Shown here one piece after another: positions 7,125 to 11,895 of a DNA stretch of 11,895 nucleotides (position 1 is its first letter; every line of letters starts with the position of its first letter). Made by a program: the position numbers and the translations under genes. The stretch spans positions 1 through 11,895 of the forward strand of contig DJGJ01000053.1 in assembly GCA_002432715.1 (NCBI GenBank), written 5' to 3'. The DNA is from Sphaerochaeta sp. UBA5849 (GTDB taxonomy: Bacteria; Spirochaetota; Spirochaetia; Sphaerochaetales; Sphaerochaetaceae). The notes below the pieces were generated by a model. It ran no database searches. It had not been told where the DNA came from and saw only the letters and a program-made list of their open reading frames with translations.

Positions 7125-7742
7125 CTAATGGCCGACATCTCTGATCAGTGATGGGAGGTGTTCAGCCCTTGTACCTGGTTCCGAAGCTCGGAATCGTATT
7201 CTCTTGTCAATGATGAGTACGGCGATATTTGCCCCATACTAGATGAGGGCTGTCAAGGCATAGAGAACGATAACCTGATACGAGTACTTGAACTTGCCCA
7301 TGATGATGGTGTTCATCATCAGTTCCGATGTCCCCACCACCTGCAGGAAGGAGGTGTCCTTCAGGCAGGTCACGAGCTGGCCGAGCATGGGGACTAAAAT
7401 TTTGCGTAGTGCCCGGGGAAGAATGATGGAGCGCAGGGTCTTATAGCGTGAAAATCCCAACTTGCTGCAGCTTCCCACTGCCCTTGGGGGATGCCGTTCA
7501 GCCCTCCACGCAGGATTTCGGCTACCATTGCACTGGTGAAGACGGTCATCGCCACAATACCGGAGAATACGGCTTTGTCCGGGATGCGGATTCCCAGGAT
7601 GACAGAAGGAAGCAGCAGCCTGAAGCTGAGGAAGAACAGCAGCAGGGGGATTTTGCGCACCGAATCAATGTAGATGGCCGCAAGCCTTGCGCAGGAACAC
7701 CAATACTTCTGAAACGCTGTAGGCAGTGAATAATTCCATCAT
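7125..7742 (-). pseudogene. Decayed polar amino acid ABC transporter permease, downstream copy
   Basis: The frame opens at 7742 with a good GAGG and MMELFTAYSVSEVLVFL. It breaks near 7688, where a deletion has removed the first membrane region. The protein resumes in another frame as RLAAIYIDSVRKIPLLLFF and runs through VFTSAMVAEILRGGLNGIPQGQWEAA, the HisM/GlnP-type signature (EAA loop). A one-base loss near 7460 shifts it again into LGFSRYKTLRSIILPRALRK. An in-frame TAG at 7239-7241 interrupts the tail, which otherwise continues as YGANIAVLIIDKRIRFR to a stop at 7125. An intact homologue would be an inner-membrane subunit of an amino acid importer. At least three lesions exclude a working product. 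It lies four bases after the companion permease stop. Confidence 0.85.
7171..7183 (+). repeat. Copy 1 of 13-bp motif
   Basis: GTACCTGGTTCCG. It belongs to a set of four same-strand copies (also 8332, 9730, 9804) with consensus GTRCCTGKWWCCS, nearly dyad-symmetric (GTACC-N-GGTAC). This copy lies in the tail of the decayed permease, and similarity does not extend clearly beyond the 13 bases. Confidence 0.45.
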
Positions 7743-7746
7743 GCTC

Positions 7747-8295
7747 TTACCTCACTTTCGACTCAAGGGTCTTTCCCAGCCTGCTCAAGGGGAGGCAGAT
7801 ACTCAAGTACAGCAATCCTGTAATCAGGAAGGTGGGGCCGTACACTGCGGTTTCGTTTGCCCAGGAATCGGTTCGGTACATCAGGTCGCCGCCTGATTGG
7901 TCAAGGAGGGAAGGGCGATTTTCATTGCCTGGGGGATGATCACATGGAACATTGTCTGCAGATAGGAGAAGCCTTGGCTCATCGCCGCTTCAGATAGCTG
8001 TTTGGGGATGGCCTGTACGAAGGCACCGGTGTACAATTCAAGGCCCAGGCAGCCGACTGCAAAGGGGGAGAGAACTACTCCCTTCCGGGGCCGTAGTAGA
8101 AGAAGAAAATCTGTACGAACAAGGGAGTGTTCTGAAAAAGGCTCATATACAGCCCGAGGAGGTCTTGCATGGGAACAGCGAACCAAGCCGCCAACGAGGC
8201 TTATGAAGCAGGGTCAGGACCAGTGCGAGCAGAGAGACGCCCAAGGTCATCCCGAAACCGGCAAGGACAATCGAAAAGTCAGTATACAGGCGTTC
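7747..8295 (-). pseudogene. Decayed polar amino acid ABC transporter permease, upstream copy
   Basis: Homology to HisQ/GlnP-type permeases begins at 8295 (ERLYTDFSIVLAGFGMTLG) without a usable start; a stop and short leader sit just before it. A frameshift near 8200 leads to WFAVPMQDLLGLYMSLFQNT and FVQIFFFYYG. A second near 8085 leads to GVVLSPFAVGCLGLELYTGAF. About seven codons of the usual AFVAEIIRSG region are missing near 8016, before QAIPKQLSEAAMSQGFSYLQ, which is the EAA loop. Near 7892 a deletion joins TNQA to GGDLMYRTDSW and shifts the frame again; the original tail ends at 7747-7749. It formed an operon with the second permease. No substrate-binding or ATPase gene of the transporter remains in the window. 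Confidence 0.85.
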
Positions 8296-8331
8296 CTACA
8301 TCCATAATTTGAACACAAAGTATTGGGACTT

Positions 8332-8385
8332 GTACCTGTTACCGCTGGTTTGTTGAAATCCTTGTCCAGAGTGGGCTTCTTGATA
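8332..8385 (+). repeat. Copy 2 of 13-bp motif with extended similarity
   Basis: GTACCTGTTACCG at 8332-8344 is followed by CTGGTTTGTTGAAATCCTT and a GGCTTCTTG. This string resembles the one after the copy at 9730 (CTGTTTCTCAAAATCCTT, then GGCTATCTTG). It lies between the decayed permease and the promoter of the ATPase gene. Confidence 0.5.
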
Positions 8386-8396
8386 GTTTATAGATT

Positions 8397-8467
8397 GTTT
8401 CTTCTATGAAAGAAACGTTTATTATAATACAGCGAATATGCTATCATAAAAGAAACTCTACAGGAGG
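8397..8467 (+). promoter_or_regulatory. Promoter, inverted repeat and RBS of the AAA_14 ATPase gene
   Basis: A consensus -10 TATAAT lies at 8423-8428. The expected -35 position (about 8400-8405) is poor. Instead a perfect inverted repeat, GTTTCTT/AAGAAAC (8397-8403 and 8410-8416), occupies the place of the -35 and spacer, and another AAAGAAAC occurs about 35 bases on. This suggests an operator or activator site. GGAGG at 8463-8467 is eight bases before the GTG start at 8476. Confidence 0.5.
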
Positions 8468-8475
8468 TACTTCTT

Positions 8476-9693
8476 GTGATCGTTCGTGAAAGCTATATGA
8501 AACAGATTCTCGATTTTCTGGATAAGCCGGTAATTAAGGTAATCACAGGCATGCGACGTTCTGGCAAAAGCGTTCTCTTGGAGCTCACCAAGGAAGAAGT
8601 CCGTAAACGTGGGGTAAAAGAAAGCCAGATTTTCTCAGCCAACTTCGAATCCTTGCAATTTGAAGACTTGAAAGACTACAAGGCGTTGTACGGGGCAATC
8701 ATAGCAGCGGCAAAGGCTGCAAATGGCAAGCTGTACCTGTTCATCGACGAAATCCAGGAAGTGGAGTCCTGGGAGAAGGTGATCAACTCAGTACGCATCG
8801 ATTGTGATTGCGATATCTATATAACAGGTTCCAATGCGAGGCTGCTTTCGGGGGAGTTGGCGACGTTGCTTTCTGGGCGTTATATTGAAATACCTGTCTA
8901 CCCCCTGTCATTCAGAGAGTATCTTGAGTTTGCAAAAAGCAACGAGGATGAAGAGGGCTTAAGTCGCGAGCAGCATTTTTCCAATTTCCTTCGATATGGC
9001 GGACTCCCAGGAATTCATGAGAGGAAATGGGAAGATGAGGCCCTGATGAAGTATCTGACGGACATATTCAACTCTGTGCTGCTCAAGGATGTGGTCAAGA
9101 GAAACAAGATACGCGATATCGATTTGCTTGAAAGGATTGTGCAGTACCTGATGGACAATATCGGAAACACGTTCTCCGCAAAGACTATTTCCGATTTCCT
9201 GAAAAACCAAGGGAGGAAACTTAGCACTGAGACGGTATATACATACATCAAGGCTCTTCAGAGCGCATTCCTGATTCACAAGGTTCCTCGCTTTGACATC
9301 AAGGGGAAACGGTTTCTTGAAACCCAGGAGAAATATTTCATCTCTGACATTGGTCTGCGCCATGCGACGATCGGGTACCGTGACAATGATATCGACGCTC
9401 TGTTGGAGAATGTCGTGTTCCTCGAGTTGCTTCGCAGGGGATGGAGCGTACATATTGGGAAACAAGGCTCCTCTGAGGTTGATTTCGTTGCTAACAAAAC
9501 CGATGAGAGACTGTATGTCCAAGTGTGCTACGTACTGACACAAGACAACACGGATCGTGAATTTGAGTCTCTCCAGGCCATAGATGACAATTATGAGAAG
9601 ATAGTGCTCTCCACCGACTCCCTGATCAGCTTCAATCGAAATGGTATCAAGCAAAGGAATATCATCGACTTCCTGTTAGAAAGCAATGGCTGA
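8476..9693 (+). CDS. AAA_14/DUF4143 family ATPase
   Basis: This complete 405-residue protein has an N-terminal AAA_14 ATPase domain and a C-terminal DUF4143 domain. Walker A is GMRRSGKS (25-32), Walker B LYLFIDE (86-92), and a sensor-like TGSNA lies at 117-121. The linker carries the family's YPLSFREYLEF and GGLPGIHE stretches. The C-terminal domain has the restriction-nuclease-like pattern typical of DUF4143: LENVVFLELLRRGW, then Glu334-Val-Asp336 and VQVCY with Gln349 where true nucleases have an acidic residue. The start is GTG with GGAGG eight bases upstream. These proteins are common in accessory DNA of bacteria and archaea, and their function is not established. The gene is flanked by eroded repeats and has its own promoter. 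Family call firm, role open. Confidence 0.9.
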   Translation: MIVRESYMKQILDFLDKPVIKVITGMRRSGKSVLLELTKEEVRKRGVKESQIFSANFESLQFEDLKDYKALYGAIIAAAKAANGKLYLFIDEIQEVESWEKVINSVRIDCDCDIYITGSNARLLSGELATLLSGRYIEIPVYPLSFREYLEFAKSNEDEEGLSREQHFSNFLRYGGLPGIHERKWEDEALMKYLTDIFNSVLLKDVVKRNKIRDIDLLERIVQYLMDNIGNTFSAKTISDFLKNQGRKLSTETVYTYIKALQSAFLIHKVPRFDIKGKRFLETQEKYFISDIGLRHATIGYRDNDIDALLENVVFLELLRRGWSVHIGKQGSSEVDFVANKTDERLYVQVCYVLTQDNTDREFESLQAIDDNYEKIVLSTDSLISFNRNGIKQRNIIDFLLESNG

Positions 9694-9708
9694 CCATTTT
9701 TGATCAGA
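9688..9708 (+). repeat. 22-bp near-repeat, left copy
   Basis: GGCTGACCATTTTTGATCAG and following bases start inside the last codons of the ATPase gene. They closely match GGCTGACAATTTCTGATTAG at 11747, where the AbiEii gene is broken. In both copies the TGA serves as the stop codon. It may be an IS end or remnant; this is inference from two copies. Confidence 0.4.
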
Positions 9709-9729
9709 CTTTTGGTTTTATTGGATAGT

Positions 9730-9742
9730 GTACCTGGAACCC
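9730..9742 (+). repeat. Copy 3 of 13-bp motif
   Basis: GTACCTGGAACCC in the gap after the ATPase gene. It is followed by CTGTTTCTCAAAATCCTT and GGCTATCTTG, shared loosely with the copies at 8332 and 9804. Confidence 0.5.
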
Positions 9743-9803
9743 TGTTTCTCAAAATCCTTCATTCAAACGGCTATCTTGCGATTCCTGTGGTTTTTTGGAA
9801 TCC

Positions 9804-9816
9804 GTGCCTGGTACCG
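9804..9816 (+). repeat. Copy 4 of 13-bp motif
   Basis: GTGCCTGGTACCG, 74 bases after copy 3, followed by ATGGTTCTTCAATCAAACT and GATGGCTATCTATCC. Copies 3 and 4 thus form a degenerate tandem repeat of about 60-75 bases. The gap 9694-9938 holds these repeats and the promoter of the next gene, and I see no gene in it. Confidence 0.5.
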
Positions 9817-9902
9817 ATGGTTCTTCAATCAAACTAAAGACTGATGGCTATCTATCCTGACGCCACATTACCAAAGTTTATTAAAAAATAAAATTAAATT
9901 TT

Positions 9903-9932
9903 TATAAAGTTATGATATACTGTATGTAGGAG
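9903..9932 (+). promoter_or_regulatory. Promoter region and RBS of the XRE/ImmA-IrrE operon
   Basis: The AT-rich stretch before the operon holds TATAAA (9903-9908) and an extended -10 TGATATACT (9913-9921). The short palindrome ATAC-T-GTAT (9917-9925) overlaps the second and could be an operator for the operon's own HTH protein. AGGAG at 9928-9932 lies six bases before the ATG at 9939. If the second -10 is used, the leader is only about ten bases. Confidence 0.45.
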
Positions 9933-9938
9933 TACGGC

Positions 9939-11087
9939 ATGAATACTGAGTATGTAGGGAAGAATCTGCGTAGGCTCATGAAACGAGGTGGCAAGACTAT
10001 TTCGGAAGTTGCAAATGAAATTGGTATCTCCAATGTTGCTTTATCAAACATCCTAACCGGGAAAAGTGTTCCTAAGTCGTCAACTGTCATTAAACTTGCT
10101 TCAACTTTACAAGTGCCTGTACATACGTTGTTCATGAAGCCGGTTGTTTTGTCTTCTATTCGTTTTAGGACTGCAAAAATGCTTAGTCCCCGAGAGAAGG
10201 CGGCCAAGCAGCAAGTTCTCTTGGATGTTCCAATCTGGCTGCAAAATTATGTGGAGCTTGAAGAACTGCTTGGAAAGCAAATTTCTGTATTATTACCGAA
10301 TGTTGCTGGTTTTGGTGAGAGTGAGGCAGCACAATGCATTCGAAGCAATGCCCGCATGGATGGAGATGAGCCCCTTTCAAATCTACCAGAGTTGGTTTCA
10401 CAGCTGGGCGTCAAGCTTTGGCTTCATGATTTTGGGATGAAGCGTGTGTTCGGATTGTCAATAGGGCCGTTGGATGGCGGTCCTGCAATAGTTGTGAACA
10501 ATAATGAGGAAATCTCCATTGAGAGAAAGATTTTCACCATCGCCCATGAACTTGGACATCTGCTGTTCCATCTCGATTCATATGGTGTGGTTCAGGAGTG
10601 CTTTGCAGAAGAGGAAGAGGAGGAGTCACAAGCAAATACATTTGCCGGTGAGTTATTGTTGCCGTCCGCCGGCTTGACAAGATATTGGGAGCTGTATAAA
10701 GGGCTCGCTTTTGTTGATAGGGTACTGGCTGTCAAACATGTGTATAAAGTGAGCTACAAGACTGTTCTGTATGGTCTTATTAGGGATGGTCTCTGCAAAT
10801 GTGAGAGTTCTCAGTTGTATGTAGCATTCGCTCAAGGATATAAGGACAAGTACGGGCATGACTTGAAGAATCATCATGAACCCTCTGAGGGTTTGCAGTT
10901 GGTTGCGCCTGTCGACCCAGAGCCGTTACAGAAATGGGATCTTCTTTCAACTGAGTATGAAGGCCTTGTCAGGGATGCTTATAAGCAAGGGCATATCTCA
11001 ATAACCAGAGCAGCCGAGATGGTATCATTAGATGTTGTAGCAATGCGAAAGCTCCTTGCATCCTGGGAATGCGAAGCGGATGCATGA
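9939..11087 (+). CDS. XRE-type HTH protein fused to ImmA/IrrE metallopeptidase
   Basis: This 382-residue protein has an N-terminal Cro/C1-type helix-turn-helix at about residues 8-66 (KTISEVANEIGISNVALSNI). A middle region of no clear family follows, then an ImmA/IrrE (COG2856) zinc peptidase domain from about 190. The HExxH is His203-Glu-Leu-Gly-His207. Glu229 in the E-xx-A-xx-FA context (ESQANTFAGELLLP) is the likely third ligand. A run of six glutamates precedes it. Such fusions usually act as repressors or antitoxins whose peptidase domain cleaves a partner or responds to stress. AGGAG lies six bases before the ATG. The gene overlaps the following PIN gene by eight bases, which suggests a coupled toxin-antitoxin pair with this protein as the antitoxin-like regulator. 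Domain calls firm, role inferred. Confidence 0.88.
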   Translation: MNTEYVGKNLRRLMKRGGKTISEVANEIGISNVALSNILTGKSVPKSSTVIKLASTLQVPVHTLFMKPVVLSSIRFRTAKMLSPREKAAKQQVLLDVPIWLQNYVELEELLGKQISVLLPNVAGFGESEAAQCIRSNARMDGDEPLSNLPELVSQLGVKLWLHDFGMKRVFGLSIGPLDGGPAIVVNNNEEISIERKIFTIAHELGHLLFHLDSYGVVQECFAEEEEEESQANTFAGELLLPSAGLTRYWELYKGLAFVDRVLAVKHVYKVSYKTVLYGLIRDGLCKCESSQLYVAFAQGYKDKYGHDLKNHHEPSEGLQLVAPVDPEPLQKWDLLSTEYEGLVRDAYKQGHISITRAAEMVSLDVVAMRKLLASWECEADA

Positions 11088-11553
11088 GAGGCTGCTCTGT
11101 GATGCAAATGTGCTGATCGATTACATGAATGCGTCTCATACCTTGTTGCATAGACTATCACAGTTCTTCGGAGGACTTTTTGTTCCTGATATTGTATATG
11201 CAGAGGTGAGTAGTATATGTGATGTTGATCCAGCCCGATTTGGCATTGTACTGCTTGAAACTCCTTTTGAAGCATTGGAAACAATACCTGGGCTATCCCT
11301 GCAAGATAGCTGTTGTCTGTTTTATGCTTTGAAGGGGTATTGTTGCATTACAAATGATGTGAAACTACGCAAAACTTGCATGCAAAGGGGTTGCTCAATA
11401 GTATGGGGGTTGGAACTGTTGGTTGAATACAACAAGGCAGGGCAGATTTCCAAACAGGAAGCATGTACGCTTGCACGAACTATGAGCAAAGAAAATCCAA
11501 CGCTGATAGAAGCTGTACTCAATCAATTCGAGGGCAATCTCATCCCAGATTAA
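11080..11553 (+). CDS. PIN-domain protein, putative toxin nuclease
   Basis: This 157-residue protein carries the acidic tetrad of PIN-type metal-dependent ribonucleases. Asp8 lies in LLCDANVLIDYM, Glu42 in VPDIVYAEVSS, Asp76 in LSLQDSCCLFYAL and Asp93 in ITNDVKLR. The order and spacing suit VapC-like toxins, though the protein is somewhat longer than classical VapC (about 130) and has a C-terminal helical extension. The frame is open to a TTG at 11056, but the ATG at 11080 places the first beta-strand at the normal position. Its start overlaps the end of the XRE/ImmA gene, and no strong Shine-Dalgarno is visible, so translation is probably coupled. The partner is an HTH-peptidase rather than a VapB-type antitoxin. 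Substrate unknown. Confidence 0.8.
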   Translation: MHERLLCDANVLIDYMNASHTLLHRLSQFFGGLFVPDIVYAEVSSICDVDPARFGIVLLETPFEALETIPGLSLQDSCCLFYALKGYCCITNDVKLRKTCMQRGCSIVWGLELLVEYNKAGQISKQEACTLARTMSKENPTLIEAVLNQFEGNLIPD

Positions 11554-11563
11554 GCTGCCATGC

Positions 11564-11752
11564 ATGATGGACAACAAGAACCCTTATTTTAGGCAAGTTG
11601 AACTATTGGTTCGTATTCTGCTTTTGGTGGGAGAGCATCCATGTTTCGCTCTGAAAGGGGGGACGGCAATCAATTTGTTCTACCGGAATATGCCACGTCT
11701 TCCTGTTGATATCGATCTGGTGTACGTGCCGATAGGGGAGCGGAAAGGCTGA
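11564..11752 (+). pseudogene. AbiEii-like nucleotidyltransferase, truncated after 61 codons
   Basis: The 62-residue frame matches the N-terminus of AbiEii/AbiGii-type nucleotidyltransferases. It has a helical head, FALKGGTAINLF (28-39) and PVDIDLVYVPIGERK with the metal-binding Asp49-Ile-Asp51. Full-length relatives are about 250-300 residues, so most of the catalytic and all of the C-terminal region are missing. The coding sequence stops matching at 11746, and the last Gly and the TGA come from the following unrelated sequence. It begins ten bases after the PIN stop, with ATG at 11564 or 11567 and no good Shine-Dalgarno, so it was the third gene of that operon. It is probably inactive. No AbiEi-type antitoxin gene is seen upstream. 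Confidence 0.78.
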
Positions 11753-11768
11753 CAATTTCTGATTAGGA
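11747..11768 (+). mobile_element. Probable insertion-sequence left end at the AbiEii break
   Basis: The AbiEii coding sequence is lost from 11747 on, where GGCTGACAATTTCTGATTAG begins. The sequence then turns AT-rich (11769-11805) and leads to a new reading frame at 11831, as expected for the left end and promoter of an insertion sequence. A near-copy lies at 9688. The right end and any target duplication are outside the window. Confidence 0.4.
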
Positions 11769-11830
11769 TTTGTTAGAAAATAAATCCTTTATATATAGCA
11801 TATATTGACCCAATAGGGTATACTCTTCAC

Positions 11831-11895
11831 ATGAGAGAACTGGATGAAACAACAAAGAACCGGATAGCCAAAACAATGCCCATGCTTGCGGAAAA
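11831..11895 (+). CDS. Start of a gene cut by the window edge, possibly an ISAzo13-type transposase
   Basis: An ATG at 11831 opens a frame that stays open to the edge (21 complete codons): MRELDETTKNRIAKTMPMLA, then Glu and a partial codon. The charged opening followed by a PMLAEK-like segment reminds me of the N-terminus of ISAzo13-family transposases, where a similar stretch precedes an EKQRR motif. That is recollection on very little sequence. The position directly after the break in the AbiEii gene supports a transposase. No strong Shine-Dalgarno is seen before the ATG. Confidence 0.35.
   Translation, partial: MRELDETTKNRIAKTMPMLAE

Noticed and set aside
7158..8307. Plus-strand frames over the permease region
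   Set aside because: They are shadows of the decayed minus-strand permeases, whose protein similarity is clear across several frames.
8959..9654. 231-codon minus-strand frame
   Set aside because: It is fully antisense to the AAA_14/DUF4143 gene, whose motifs are intact; no domain is seen.
9730..9855. CRISPR-like array
   Set aside because: Only two degenerate units lie close together, with unequal spacing and no cas genes.

Overview
The window comes from a diderm bacterium: it encodes an outer-membrane TonB-dependent receptor with its ExbB/ExbD/TonB energiser. Most genes have GGAGG-type ribosome binding sites. Base composition is moderate, with AT-rich intergenic stretches. The gene set would suit a spirochaete of the Sphaerochaeta type, but that is an impression and no feature here proves it.

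Layout. Positions 286-4193 (minus strand) hold one vitamin B12 uptake unit. A cobalamin riboswitch (4054-4193) precedes a BtuB-like receptor, a short ExbB, two different ExbD proteins and TonB. The genes overlap or nearly touch, so the receptor and its private energiser are probably made together and shut off by B12. Divergent from it is an iron-type alcohol dehydrogenase (4371-5552, plus). A convergent AlbA_2/Schlafen-type regulator with an ATPase-like domain and a winged helix follows (5658-7007, minus), with a perfect hairpin between the two.

Positions 7125-8295 (minus) carry two decayed polar amino acid ABC permease genes. They lie in tandem and are broken by frameshifts, small deletions and a nonsense codon. 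A complete AAA_14/DUF4143 ATPase follows (8476-9693, plus).

The right end (9939 to the edge) is a toxin-antitoxin or defence-like cassette on the plus strand. It consists of an XRE-HTH/ImmA-IrrE metallopeptidase, an overlapping PIN-domain protein with a complete acidic tetrad, and the first 61 codons of an AbiEii-like nucleotidyltransferase. The nucleotidyltransferase is cut short by foreign sequence, followed by a new reading frame that looks like the start of a transposase.

The 7.1-9.9 kb part also carries four copies of a 13-bp dyad-like motif (GTACCTGGTACCG-type), three of them between genes and embedded in a longer eroded repeat. A 22-bp near-repeat links the end of the ATPase gene to the breakpoint of the AbiEii gene. 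Decay, repeats, an orphan ATPase, a TA-like operon and a probable IS junction mark the right half as accessory DNA. The left half looks like a stable, regulated transport operon.
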